Positions 38,297 to 48,566 of a DNA stretch of 64,000 bases are shown here, in pieces. Origin of the DNA: Methanobacterium sp. UBA353 (lineage in GTDB: Archaea > Methanobacteriota > Methanobacteria > Methanobacteriales > Methanobacteriaceae); assembly GCA_002496805.1 (NCBI GenBank), contig DALO01000029.1, positions 62,001 through 126,000 on the forward strand. Direction: 5' to 3'. The notes below the pieces were generated by a model. The model was not told where the DNA came from and did no database searches. It saw nothing but the letters and a program-made list of their open reading frames with translations. The position numbers and the translations under genes are program-made. Numbering within the stretch: the first letter of the stretch is position 1; the number at the start of each line of letters is the position of its first letter.

Positions 38297-38965
38297 ATGA
38301 GAATTCTCGCTGTCAGTGACCTACATGGTGATGCCAAACCCTTAATAACCTACCTCAAAGATAACAAGGTTGACCTAATAATTATAGCCGGTGACATCAC
38401 TCATTTCGGCCCAGGAGAACTGGCCGAAGACATATTAAATGCATTAAGCACATTCCAAATTCCAGTACTTGCCATACCCGGAAATTGTGATCCAGAATCA
38501 GTGTACGCTAATATAGATAATTCCCCCGCCATAAATCTACATGCCAGAAATATGGTGGTTAAGAACATCGGCCTATGTGGATTCGGAGGATCTAATCCAA
38601 CACCCTTTAACACTCCCCTGGAATTTGAAGAAGTCCAAATATATGATGAAGCCAAAAAAACACTTGAAAGTATTAAAGACGAAAAAATAACTCTTTTCAT
38701 CACTCACGCACCCCCATATGGTACTAAAACAGACCTATTACCTTCAGGGGAACATGTGGGCAGTACAAGCCTCCGCAAGATAATTGAAGAACTTCAACCC
38801 ACCCTGAATATTTGTGGCCACATACATGAAGCCAGAGGCATTGATAAAATAGGAAAAACCCTGATCATAAATCCGGGAGAACTTTCCGATGGTTATGCTT
38901 GTTTAATTAAAATTTCTGATTCTAAAGATAAAGAAAAAATTGAAACAGGAATTATTAAACTTTAA
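38297..38965 (+). CDS. Calcineurin-like metallophosphoesterase
   Basis: A 222-residue phosphoesterase of the YfcE/MJ0936-like group with the dimetal motifs AVSDLHGDAKPL, IIAGDITHFG, IPGNCDPE, THAPPYGT and CGHIHEARG. Likely a phosphodiesterase; substrate unknown. GGAGTGAA lies eight bases before the ATG at 38297; a TTG at 38291 is too close to that site. Confidence 0.92.
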   Translation: MRILAVSDLHGDAKPLITYLKDNKVDLIIIAGDITHFGPGELAEDILNALSTFQIPVLAIPGNCDPESVYANIDNSPAINLHARNMVVKNIGLCGFGGSNPTPFNTPLEFEEVQIYDEAKKTLESIKDEKITLFITHAPPYGTKTDLLPSGEHVGSTSLRKIIEELQPTLNICGHIHEARGIDKIGKTLIINPGELSDGYACLIKISDSKDKEKIETGIIKL

Positions 38966-39093
38966 CTAGGAAATTTGGCTTGTGTTATTTAGAGGATAAA
39001 AAAATCACCACAGAAAATGTTTTAAATGATGGTGACAAATAATATCTTGATTTTTATGTTTCTACATTCCCCCCTTATTGAGGTGAGATAATT

Positions 39094-40008
39094 ATGATCA
39101 TGGTTGAAGGAGAAGTAAGTGGTAAAAAATACAGGGAACCATTTTCAAAGGGAGTATTAGCAAGATCTTTAACCCGTGCAGAAATGGATCCCAATAAGGC
39201 CTACACATTCTCTTCCCAGATCGAAGCCCAACTCAAAAAGGAGGGTATTACTCTTATTAAACTGGATGATTTAATAACAATTGTCCGCCAAAGGCTCAAA
39301 GAAGAAGACAGTGAAATAGCAACCCAATATGGCCTATGGAAAAGGATCAGAAAATGTCAGGACCCTTTAGTAATTCTGGTTGGTGGTTCTTCAGGAACAG
39401 GAACCTCTTCCATAGCATTCGAGGTGGCTCACCAACTGGGAATTCGCCATATGATCAGTACGGACATGATACGGGAAGTTATGCGTAAAACATCATCTAA
39501 AGAACTTCTACCCACTATTTACGAGTCAAGCTACACTGCTTATCGTTCGCTGCGCATACCACCACCACCCGAACTGGACGAGATATTAATCGGTTTCAGA
39601 GACCATGTGGACACAGTTAGCGTGGGTGTGGAGGCAGTAATTGAACGTTCCATCACCGAAGGTATTAGCATAGTCATTGAAGGTGTGCACATTGTTCCGG
39701 GATTCATAAGGGAAGACTTGGTTGCCAGAGATAATGTACACATGTTCGTTTTAACATTAGAAGATGAAGACGTTCATAAAGGAAGATTCTACTCAAGATG
39801 CCGCCAGCAATGGGCTAGAAGGCCCCTGGAAAGGTATATGAATTATTTTGGAGCTATCAGAAGAACCCACAAATACTTCGAAAGCCAAGCCAACAAGTAC
39901 CATATTCCAGTTATTGAAAATATAGATATTACAACTACCCTGGAATCCATTATTGAAGAAATAACCAAGACCTATGGAAGTGAAGACAATGTTGAAACTA
40001 AAGGTTAA
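39094..40008 (+). CDS. 2-phosphoglycerate kinase
   Basis: Phosphorylates 2-phosphoglycerate to 2,3-bisphosphoglycerate, the precursor of the thermoprotectant and phosphate store cyclic 2,3-diphosphoglycerate of Methanobacteriales. The 304-residue protein has an N-terminal ATP-cone-like domain (about 10-90), the P-loop LVGGSSGTGTSSIAFEVA, then STDMIREVMRKTSS and EGVHIVPGF. GAGGTGAGATAATT precedes the ATG. The following CBS gene overlaps its end by 20 bases. Confidence 0.92.
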   Translation: MIMVEGEVSGKKYREPFSKGVLARSLTRAEMDPNKAYTFSSQIEAQLKKEGITLIKLDDLITIVRQRLKEEDSEIATQYGLWKRIRKCQDPLVILVGGSSGTGTSSIAFEVAHQLGIRHMISTDMIREVMRKTSSKELLPTIYESSYTAYRSLRIPPPPELDEILIGFRDHVDTVSVGVEAVIERSITEGISIVIEGVHIVPGFIREDLVARDNVHMFVLTLEDEDVHKGRFYSRCRQQWARRPLERYMNYFGAIRRTHKYFESQANKYHIPVIENIDITTTLESIIEEITKTYGSEDNVETKG

Positions 40009-40381
40009 GGATGTGATGAGGCGGGAGATTGTTACTGTAACTCCCACGGAAGATGTTGTGTTTGCCTTTGAAAAACTTATGAAACATAAAATAAGTTCAC
40101 TACCAATACTGGACGGAGACAAACTGGTAGGAATTGTCACAGCCACTGATTTAGGCCATAACCTCATACTGGACAAATACGAATTAGGAACCACAGTAGG
40201 AGAAGTGATGGTTGAACAAGTAGTGCATGTGGCACCTGAAGATGGTCTGATGACTGCCGTACGTAAAATGCATGAATATGGCTCTGATGAAGGGATTATC
40301 AATCAATTAGTGGTGTTGGATAACAATAAACTAGTGGGTATTGTTTCTGATGGAGATATAATCAGATCTATCAAAGTTTAA
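39989..40381 (+). CDS. CBS-pair domain protein
   Basis: A 130-residue protein made of two CBS motifs (VKDVMRREIVTVTPTED, ISSLPILDGDKLVGIVTATDLG, then VGEVMVEQVVHVAPEDG, QLVVLDNNKLVGIVSDGDII). CBS pairs bind adenine nucleotides and act as energy sensors. It overlaps the end of the 2-phosphoglycerate kinase gene by 20 bases, so it may regulate or sense that pathway. GAAGTGAAG precedes the ATG. Confidence 0.88.
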   Translation: MLKLKVKDVMRREIVTVTPTEDVVFAFEKLMKHKISSLPILDGDKLVGIVTATDLGHNLILDKYELGTTVGEVMVEQVVHVAPEDGLMTAVRKMHEYGSDEGIINQLVVLDNNKLVGIVSDGDIIRSIKV

Positions 40382-40417
40382 GGGAAAAAATAAAAAATTT
40401 TTTTCCAACCTTTTTTT

Positions 40418-40831
40418 CTATTCTTTAGGAACTATTCTGGGATTGAATGAGTCACATAAATTGGCAAATTTTTTGGGAAACTCCATACTTAGTTTTTCAA
40501 TGATCTCCTCTTCAATTTCTGGACTTTTTTCCACAGAAACCGAGTAGGAATCTGCACTCAGCACCACCTTCAAAATTTCTTCCCCAATACTGAACTCCAT
40601 TGGTATCGGTTCACCAGCATCCAAAGTTTCCACCACATCCTTCATCACTTGTTTACTCAGTTTGAGCAATTTTCTCCCATCAGGAGTGTAGGTTTCATTG
40701 GGTGTTTCGATTTTTGTTATTCGAAAGGGAGCACAACCCTCAGTCCGGGCGGCTTTCCGGTTTGTCCAGAATATTGCTACCATCACCTTCCTTTCATTGT
40801 CCATATCACTTTCAAATTCCAAGGATTTCAT
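40418..40831 (-). CDS. Hypothetical protein, 137 residues
   Basis: I do not recognise a named family. It has no membrane segment or cysteine cluster; visible segments are WTNRKAARTEGCAPFRITKI, TYTPDGRKLLKLS and EEILKVVLSADSYSVSVEKS. AGGAGGGAATTT before the ATG supports translation. It follows the flavodiiron protein gene on the same strand after 54 bases. Confidence 0.68.
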   Translation of the reverse strand: MKSLEFESDMDNERKVMVAIFWTNRKAARTEGCAPFRITKIETPNETYTPDGRKLLKLSKQVMKDVVETLDAGEPIPMEFSIGEEILKVVLSADSYSVSVEKSPEIEEEIIEKLSMEFPKKFANLCDSFNPRIVPKE

Positions 40832-40884
40832 AAATTCCCTCCTATCATGTGTTTTTTTTTTAAAAAATTGATTGATTTTTTTTC

Positions 40885-42108
40885 TTAGATCTTTTTAATT
40901 TCCAGACCCATATTTTTCCCTAACTGGTAACATTCATCCATCTGATCACCGTCAGGCACGTAATCCACTTCATAAGTGTTTTGAACGTTGAATCCACATT
41001 TTTTCAAGGTTTCGGCGACTTTAACCGCACCTTTACCACTCCACCCCTTAGAACCGAACGTGAGTGCTAAACGTTTCATACCAGTGCGTTGGAAGCTTAA
41101 ACCTTCCAAATAGTATAAAAGATCCCCAACACTGGGATATGGTCCGTTGAATATCGTTGGAACTCCCACCAGCAAGGCTTTACTATCTAAGATGTCATTG
41201 ACCATCTCGCTACGTTCATCATCATGCAGGAAGTACATAGCCACATCCACACCTTCACTCATAATCCCCTCAGCCAGGGCATGAGCCATCATACGGGTGG
41301 AATAATGCATAGTGTCATAGATAATGGTTGCTTTATCTTTACATTGTCCAGTGGCCCATTCACTGTAAGCAGTGATGATCTTCGATGGATCAGTCCAGAT
41401 CTGACCATGAGAAGGTGCGATCATCTTAATTTTAGGGAGTAAACCCAGCTTTTCAACCTCTTCCAACTTTTTCAGAACTAACATCGATGCAGGGGTTACC
41501 AAGTTAGCATAGAATTTCTGAGCAGCGTTCATTAACACATGTTCCGGGATTTCATGGTCATAACGTGCCTTGAAGCAGAGGTGTTGGCCAAAAGCATCAT
41601 TGGAAAAAAGTATACCCTCATCTGCCAGGAAGGTGAACATACTATCTGGCCAGTGAAGCATTTTAGCATCTAAAAAGGCCAGAGTACGACCACCCATTTT
41701 TAGAGAGTCACCAGTTTTAACTGGACGGAAATCTGCATCAGCCAATCCAGGATAATGTTGTTTTAAACCATTTATCGCCACCTGGCTGCAGTAGATGGGA
41801 GCATCAGGGAAGCGTTTGTGAATTTCAGAAAGAGCACCGCTATGGTCACGTTCAATATGGTTCTGGATGATGACATCAATTTTCAAATCTATTCCCTCTT
41901 TCTGGAAAGCATCTTCAATCCTTCCCCATAATTGTCCAGAAGAACCAGGATAAGTGTTATCAATCAGGGCTACTTCATCATCCCCAAACACTAAAAAAGC
42001 ATTGTAAGTTGTTCCTTTTAGAGTGTAACCATGATAACTGCGAATATCCCAGTCCATCACTCCAATCCAGTACACACCTTCACCAATCTTAACCGCATCT
42101 GCCTTCAT
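40885..42108 (-). CDS. fprA: Flavodiiron protein, F420H2 oxidase type
   Basis: A 407-residue type A flavoprotein. The N-terminal diiron MBL-like domain has HIERDHSGAL, the later Asp in SNDAFGQH and SHGQIW; the C-terminal flavodoxin domain binds FMN (TIIYDTMHYSTRMMAHALA split near residue 260). In methanogens such enzymes reduce O2 to water with reduced F420, protecting the anaerobe. GGAGGTATTTTA before the ATG at 42108 marks the start; the frame continues to 42138. Confidence 0.92.
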   Translation of the reverse strand: MKADAVKIGEGVYWIGVMDWDIRSYHGYTLKGTTYNAFLVFGDDEVALIDNTYPGSSGQLWGRIEDAFQKEGIDLKIDVIIQNHIERDHSGALSEIHKRFPDAPIYCSQVAINGLKQHYPGLADADFRPVKTGDSLKMGGRTLAFLDAKMLHWPDSMFTFLADEGILFSNDAFGQHLCFKARYDHEIPEHVLMNAAQKFYANLVTPASMLVLKKLEEVEKLGLLPKIKMIAPSHGQIWTDPSKIITAYSEWATGQCKDKATIIYDTMHYSTRMMAHALAEGIMSEGVDVAMYFLHDDERSEMVNDILDSKALLVGVPTIFNGPYPSVGDLLYYLEGLSFQRTGMKRLALTFGSKGWSGKGAVKVAETLKKCGFNVQNTYEVDYVPDGDQMDECYQLGKNMGLEIKKI

Positions 42109-42805
<697 letters not shown>

Positions 42806-42939
42806 TGAACACGCCCACTTTAAAATGACTCTAGTCAAAAAATATAATCCGGTACAAAACTATTTAAAAAAAATCAGTTATTAAAAGATTATAAATAATC
42901 CACGAGTTTAAATAGTAGATTAGACAATGTTTTGATCAC

Positions 42940-42958
42940 CACTTTTTTTCCAAAAGTG
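42940..42958. repeat. Hairpin between 7S RNA and tRNA-Ser
   Basis: CACTTTT and AAAAGTG form a perfect 7-base inverted repeat with a 5-base loop, 21 bases before the tRNA. It could be a transcript end, a processing signal or chance in AT-rich DNA. GTTTAAATAG at 42906-42915 is a candidate tRNA promoter upstream of it. Confidence 0.3.
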
Positions 42959-42979
42959 ATGGATAATAAAAACGCATTT

Positions 42980-43067
<88 letters not shown>

Positions 43068-43084
43068 ACACTAACTGTTTATTT

Positions 43085-43564
43085 TTATATTTGCCCAAGA
43101 ACCATATCTACAAATTCAACAGGCATAGATGAGCTTTCAGATATCTCTTCTACAGAAAGTCCCTGTGCAGCGAACCTTCTTACCACAAATTCAAGTGGCT
43201 CAGCAACTTCAACAATATATCCATCAGGATCAAAAAAACGCATCACCTTCTGTCCCCAGGGTTGTTCACGGATTTTATGAAGGAATTTGTAATTTAAAGA
43301 TTCTAACGTTCTTTCTATTTCCTCTAAATCTTCACATTCAAAGTACAATTCCATGAAATGTTTTTCAAAATCTGTCTGGATAGGTGAAGTTTCACCTAAA
43401 AGCTCCTGGTAGTGTTGGACATCATGAATAGCAAAACCAGCTTTAAATGACACATTGGCACCATGGTCGAGTTCTACTTCCTGCTTCATGATTTCTTCAT
43501 AGAATTTTCGGGATTCATCAATATCTTTCACAGTAATTAAGGGAGCTATATATTTAATTTTCAT
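43085..43564 (-). CDS. VOC/glyoxalase-fold protein
   Basis: A 159-residue protein of the vicinal-oxygen-chelate superfamily: KYIAPLITVKDIDESRKFYEEI at the start, YFECEDLEEIERTL in the middle, RFFDPDGYIVEVAEPLE near the end, the last with the metal-binding Glu. A C-terminal extension of about 35 residues may be a small helical dimerisation part. Substrate unknown. AAGGTGG precedes the ATG at 43564. Confidence 0.87.
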   Translation of the reverse strand: MKIKYIAPLITVKDIDESRKFYEEIMKQEVELDHGANVSFKAGFAIHDVQHYQELLGETSPIQTDFEKHFMELYFECEDLEEIERTLESLNYKFLHKIREQPWGQKVMRFFDPDGYIVEVAEPLEFVVRRFAAQGLSVEEISESSSMPVEFVDMVLGQI

Positions 43565-43592
43565 AGTTACCACCTTCAAATGGTTCGCATAT

Positions 43593-44783
43593 TCATTTCA
43601 ATTGTTTATCAATGATCATTTTTTTCATGGCATTTCCAAGTCTTCGCATACCTTCTATGATGTCTTCCTCACAGCAGTTAGAGAAATTCAACCGCATGGT
43701 ATTTACTTCAGGTTTTTCAGTGTAAAACGCCTCACCAGGGACAAAAGCAACCTTTTCATCCATCGCATATTCAGTTAACTCCAGTGATGACATGCCTTCA
43801 GGCAGGGTGATCCACAGAAACATCCCTCCTTCTGGTTCGGTGTGTTTAATTTGGCTGGGCAGGAAATCTGCAATAGATTCAACCATTTGGTCTCGCTGCG
43901 ACTTATACAGTCTTCTTATGTTCTGGATATGCTCATCAACATTGTTATCCCTAAGGTACTGGTAGACCACTCTCTGAGTGAAATAATTTGAGTGTAAGTC
44001 TGAAGCTTGTTTAACAGTAATCAGTTTATCCATAACCTCAGGAGGGGCCACAATCCAACCCATCCTCATTCCCGGGGAAACAATCTTTGAAAAAGTACCA
44101 AAAAGTACAGAATCAGGTAGTAGGGATTTGATGGGAAGCATGTCATCACCCATGAATCTTATATCCCCATAGGGATTGTCCTCAACCAGAATGGTGTTAT
44201 GTTCTTTAAGGATCTCTGCAACTTCTTCCCGTATTTTACGAGAATAAGTTATCCCAGTGGGGTTTTGAAAGCTGGTGACAGCGTAGAAGAGTTTAAGATC
44301 TTCAGTACGTAGTAATTTTCCCAGGATATCAGTGTCAACCCCATCCTCCTGAAGAGGCACTGAATGAAATTTAGGTTCGAACAATCCAAAGGCCTGAATT
44401 GCCGCTAGATAAGTTGGTCTTTCCATAACCACCCCATCATCCCGATCTAGGAAGACCTTCCCCACCAAGTCCAAGCACTGCTGGGATCCATTGGTTATCA
44501 GGATATCATCACTATCCACATTCAAACCCTGAGCACTGTATCTTTGGGCTATGAAATTCCTTAAAGGAGCATAACCTTCAGTTGTACTGTACTGAAGAAC
44601 CTGCTTGCCTTCATCATCCAATATTTTGGAAGTGGCCTTTTTCACCTCGTGAACTGGGAATGATAAGGGGTTGGGAAGTCCACCAGCAAAGGAAATAACA
44701 TCAGGATCTTCAGTGACTTTCAGGATTTCTCTGACAAATGATCTCGGTATTTTATCTATACGACGGGCAAATGGGTAATTCAT
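43593..44783 (-). CDS. PLP-dependent aminotransferase, class I/II (2-aminoadipate/aromatic type)
   Basis: A 396-residue fold-type I aminotransferase of the MocR/LysN-like group: ISFAGGLPNPLSFPV near the N-terminus, TNGSQQCLDLVGKVFLD, EDNPYGDIRF, the PLP-lysine in FGTFSKIVSPGMRMGW, and the substrate Arg in NTMRLNFSNC. It transfers an amino group between an amino acid and 2-oxoglutarate; the likely substrates are aromatic or branched-chain acids, unproven. GAGGAATTTTT precedes the ATG. Confidence 0.9.
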   Translation of the reverse strand: MNYPFARRIDKIPRSFVREILKVTEDPDVISFAGGLPNPLSFPVHEVKKATSKILDDEGKQVLQYSTTEGYAPLRNFIAQRYSAQGLNVDSDDILITNGSQQCLDLVGKVFLDRDDGVVMERPTYLAAIQAFGLFEPKFHSVPLQEDGVDTDILGKLLRTEDLKLFYAVTSFQNPTGITYSRKIREEVAEILKEHNTILVEDNPYGDIRFMGDDMLPIKSLLPDSVLFGTFSKIVSPGMRMGWIVAPPEVMDKLITVKQASDLHSNYFTQRVVYQYLRDNNVDEHIQNIRRLYKSQRDQMVESIADFLPSQIKHTEPEGGMFLWITLPEGMSSLELTEYAMDEKVAFVPGEAFYTEKPEVNTMRLNFSNCCEEDIIEGMRRLGNAMKKMIIDKQLK

Positions 44784-44825
44784 AAAAATTCCTCAAAATT
44801 ATAAACTGTTTTTAAATTTATCTAA

Positions 44826-45674
44826 CTATTTTTTACTACCATAGCTCTGCACATGTTTCCATGCATCATGATATTGTTCAAACCCGTCCTTACAGGTATA
44901 AATTGATGTATCTTTTCGATTGAACACTTCACGGTCTTTGCCCACTGGACAAACTTTGATGCAGATGCCGCAGGGGGAATTATACTGTTTTCTAAGTTTT
45001 TTGCTACGTTTAGCACATTTAATCTTGTTTATGGGTGGTGGGGTGCTGTTTTCAGGTGGATACTTTGATTCTATGGCTTTCACAGGACATTGATCTGCAC
45101 AGGAAAGGCAACGAGTACATAAATCCTCACCAGAAATAGGGTCTCTTTTGATTTTGGCAGTGGTAAATATGGATGTAAAACGCACCCTTGGCCCAAATTC
45201 AGGGGTTAGAAGAACATTGTTTAATCCAAAAGAACCTAAACCCGCCAGAAACGCGGCATGTTTATGGGAGAAAAAGGCTAATGGCCTTTTAAGCAGGATG
45301 TCAATATCTCCATAACCATCTCTTGGCAGGTAAATTGAGGGATAACCCTTTAAGGTCAGATAATTGGCAATTTCGTAGGCTTTCTCATCCAAAAGATTAT
45401 TCACTGTTTGGTAAAGTTCATGATAATATATTGAAGGAGCAGTTTCAACTATGGGGAGTGGCACTGGCAATCCAATCACTATAACCGTTCTAACTTCTGG
45501 ATAGATTGATTGTGGCCAGAATTCCCGGGGTATCCAGTTGGAGAAATGTTGTGGTAATGTACTAGGGGGTTGTTCCCACCTTTCTTTAGGTGCAAAACCC
45601 ACCATTGGCAATCCTAGTTTGTTACATTTATCCTTGATTTCTTCCTTAAGACTGGAGGCAGTTTCTGTTTTCAT
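44826..45674 (-). CDS. QueG-like iron-sulfur protein
   Basis: A 282-residue protein with the fold order of epoxyqueuosine reductase: a cobalamin-binding-like N-terminal region (GFAPKERW, TVIVIGLPVPLP, KHAAFLAGLGSFGLNNVLLTPEFG split over the middle) and two 4Fe-4S sets, CTRCLSCADQCPVKAI and CGICIKVCPVG. Archaea make archaeosine rather than queuosine, so a role other than tRNA modification is likely, perhaps electron transfer to a corrinoid or other oxidoreductase. No strong ribosome site. Transcribed ahead of the aminotransferase gene. Confidence 0.82.
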   Translation of the reverse strand: MKTETASSLKEEIKDKCNKLGLPMVGFAPKERWEQPPSTLPQHFSNWIPREFWPQSIYPEVRTVIVIGLPVPLPIVETAPSIYYHELYQTVNNLLDEKAYEIANYLTLKGYPSIYLPRDGYGDIDILLKRPLAFFSHKHAAFLAGLGSFGLNNVLLTPEFGPRVRFTSIFTTAKIKRDPISGEDLCTRCLSCADQCPVKAIESKYPPENSTPPPINKIKCAKRSKKLRKQYNSPCGICIKVCPVGKDREVFNRKDTSIYTCKDGFEQYHDAWKHVQSYGSKK

Positions 45675-45772
45675 ATTTTTTTTAAAAAATTCATTTTTTT
45701 CCCTAAATGTGCATCCATTTCATCAGTGACGATTGAAGGTATTGTGCGGAGGATGCATAAAATTATGGAATT

Positions 45773-48328
45773 CTAGAGTTGTATTCTGATTTCTGTATAT
45801 CCTTTTAACCATTTGAGTACTTCGAACCACACTACACTGAGGGTGCCGGCTACAATGCACAGTATGATATCACCAGTACTCAAGGGGCAGAACCTGAAAA
45901 GTTGCTGTAATGGTGCAAAATAGATCACCAGTCCCAAAAATACCAGTGCACCAGTTAAAACCCACCAAAGTGCCTTGTTAGGGGTTTTGATCGTCTGGAA
46001 TATGGTGTTGGACCAGGAACGATTGGTTAAAATTAAGGATAAATTAGCAATGATCATGGTGGTGAAGCTAACAGTCCGGGCCAGATCATCTCCCCTACCC
46101 ATAGTGATGAGATAAACTGCTAAAACCATGAAAAAAACAATTATTCCCTGTAAAATGCCCATTCCAACAGTTCCCTTGTTAAACAGTGCTTCATCTGGAT
46201 TCCGGGGAGGTCGGTTCATAATATTTTTTTCAGCAGGTTCAGCTTCAAATACCACAGTACAGGAGGGGTCGATGATAAGTTCCATGAACACGATTTGCAC
46301 TGGGAAAAGAACCAGGGGCCATTGGAATAACACTGGGAAAAAGGACATTCCAATAATGGGAATATGTACCGCAAAGATATAGGCGCTGGCCTTTTTCAGG
46401 TTATCATATATTCGTCGACCCATCTTCACCGCAGATACAATTGATGAAAAATCATCCTCCAACAAAACCAGTGATGATGATTCCCTGGCCACATCAGTAC
46501 CCCTACCACCCATACTTATACCGATCTGGGCTGATTTAAGGGCGGGAGCATCGTTAACCCCATCTCCAGTCATGGAAACAATCTCTCCATTAGATTTAAG
46601 AGCCTCAACCAAACGCAACTTCATCTCCGGCACCATACGAGCAAAGATGTTAACACTCTTAACCTTTTCTTTAAGGGTTAAATCATCCATTTCTTCCAAT
46701 TCAGCACCAGTTATAACTTTTTCTGGTTCTTTGAGTCCTATTTTTCCTGCTATATTTTTGGCTGTGCCCGGATAATCTCCAGTGATCATCACCACCCTGA
46801 TCCCTGCCTGGTAACATTCCGCAACTGATTGTGGAACTTCTCCACGAACCGGATCCTGAAATCCAACCAGCCCTAAAAACTGGAAATTAAAGTCATGCTG
46901 TCTTCCAGGAAGACCTGTTTTTTTAAAGCAAGCTCTGGCCACTCCAATAATTCTTAAACCTTCACTGGCCATTGAAGAGATATTATGGGCTAACTGATTT
47001 AGTTCATCCTGACTCATATGGCAAAGATCTGCAACAGCCTCAGGTGCACCTTTTGCAGCTATTATATAGTGTTCATCCTTTGTAGATTGCCACACATGAG
47101 ACATGGCCAATAGTTCCTGGGAAAGCGGGTACTCGTGCACCAAGTCCCAGTTTTCATGCAGATGTTCTGTTTTCTTAAGGGTTTTATCACCTAAATCCTT
47201 AAGGGATTTCTCCATGGGATCAAAAGGATCTCTTTGACTGGCCAGGATACCAAATTCAATGAGTTCATGGAATTTTCCAGGTAAATAATCGGTTTTCTCA
47301 TGATCTATATCAAAAAAATCATCCCCACTCATTATCATGGCCACTGACATTTTGTTAAGGGTTAAAGTTCCAGTTTTATCCACACAAAGCACAGTAGTTG
47401 ATCCTAATGCTTGTATGGCATGAGAACGTCTGGTTAGAATGTTTTTCTGAGATATTCTCCAAGCACCCAGTGCCAGGAAGATGGTTAACACCACTGGGAA
47501 CTCTTCAGGGAGGATGGCCATGGCCAGGGTTATACCTGCCAGAAAACCATTAATCCAGTCCATACGGGTCAATCCATAGATCACAACTACCGCAGCACAC
47601 AGTACAACACCTATCAGTGCAAAATCGCGTACTAATGTCCGGATTTCCTTTTGCAGTGATGTGTCCTCTGTTTCCAGAGTTTGGAGTCGTTTTCCAATAC
47701 GGCCCATTTCAGTGTTAAGGCCAGTGTGGACTACTTGAGCCACACCATGTCCCTGCACCACCAGCGTTCCAGAGAACACTGAGGGCAGACCATCACCACC
47801 CGGAGGATGCATATCCATAACCCCTCCACATGGTATTTTACGCACTGGAACTGGCTCCCCAGTTAGTAGGGATTCATTGATGAAAAGGTTGCTGCAAGAA
47901 ATTATGATTGCGTCTGCTGGAACACGGTCACCTTCTTTGAGCATTATAACGTCATCAGTAACTACTTCCCTGCCTGCAATTCGCTTTTGCTTCCCATTTC
48001 GTATAACCAGGGCCCGGGGACTGGATAAGTCACGCAGAGCTTCCAGGGTGTTTTCTGTTTTTCGTTCCTGGTAGAAGGTGATCCCCATGATAACAAAAAC
48101 AAAACCCAGAAGCATCAATGCTTCCTGAAGATCCCCTAAAAACAAGTAAATAGTGCCGCAAGCTATTAAAAGGAGGAACATGGGTTCACGGATGACTTCC
48201 AGAGCAATGGTAAAAAATGATCTCTTATCAGCTGAGGGAAGTTCATTGTATCCTTCTTTTTTAATTTTTAATGAAACCTCTTTTTGGGAAAGTCCTCTGG
48301 TGGTTTCCAGATCAAATTCATCTGCCAA
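45773..48328 (-). CDS. Cation-transporting P-type ATPase, Ca2+/Na+ (P2-like) type
   Basis: An 851-residue P-type ATPase. The N-terminus GLSQKEVSLKIKKEGYNEL is the cation-ATPase N domain; then LLTGEPVPVRK, helix-4 PEEFPVVLTIFLALGAW (PEEFP in place of PEGLP), CVDKTGTLTLNKM, SMTGDGVNDAPALKSAQIGISMG and a C-terminal block of membrane helices (FMELIIDPSCTVVFEAEPAE). It exports a cation, Ca2+ or another, with ATP. It differs in family from the H+-ATPase at 10157. The start is TTG with GGAGGTAATG ten bases upstream; the nearby ATG is out of frame. Confidence 0.92.
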   Translation of the reverse strand: MADEFDLETTRGLSQKEVSLKIKKEGYNELPSADKRSFFTIALEVIREPMFLLLIACGTIYLFLGDLQEALMLLGFVFVIMGITFYQERKTENTLEALRDLSSPRALVIRNGKQKRIAGREVVTDDVIMLKEGDRVPADAIIISCSNLFINESLLTGEPVPVRKIPCGGVMDMHPPGGDGLPSVFSGTLVVQGHGVAQVVHTGLNTEMGRIGKRLQTLETEDTSLQKEIRTLVRDFALIGVVLCAAVVVIYGLTRMDWINGFLAGITLAMAILPEEFPVVLTIFLALGAWRISQKNILTRRSHAIQALGSTTVLCVDKTGTLTLNKMSVAMIMSGDDFFDIDHEKTDYLPGKFHELIEFGILASQRDPFDPMEKSLKDLGDKTLKKTEHLHENWDLVHEYPLSQELLAMSHVWQSTKDEHYIIAAKGAPEAVADLCHMSQDELNQLAHNISSMASEGLRIIGVARACFKKTGLPGRQHDFNFQFLGLVGFQDPVRGEVPQSVAECYQAGIRVVMITGDYPGTAKNIAGKIGLKEPEKVITGAELEEMDDLTLKEKVKSVNIFARMVPEMKLRLVEALKSNGEIVSMTGDGVNDAPALKSAQIGISMGGRGTDVARESSSLVLLEDDFSSIVSAVKMGRRIYDNLKKASAYIFAVHIPIIGMSFFPVLFQWPLVLFPVQIVFMELIIDPSCTVVFEAEPAEKNIMNRPPRNPDEALFNKGTVGMGILQGIIVFFMVLAVYLITMGRGDDLARTVSFTTMIIANLSLILTNRSWSNTIFQTIKTPNKALWWVLTGALVFLGLVIYFAPLQQLFRFCPLSTGDIILCIVAGTLSVVWFEVLKWLKGYTEIRIQL

Positions 48329-48566
48329 AAAACATTACCTCCTACCCGGCGAAAAATTATTCATCATCACGTTTATTTACATATTAAAAGGAGAAAATAT
48401 ATCTTTTTCCCATTAATAAAAGTGTTAAAATACCCTAATTAACGAAATAGAATGTTAAGATCATCTAATTTTTGGGTTGGCCTTATTGTTGAATACCAAA
48501 AAGATAATGTAAGGATTGGATTGTAAATGTTTCAATGGTTGTTGTTGGTAGAAATTTTAATTAGTT

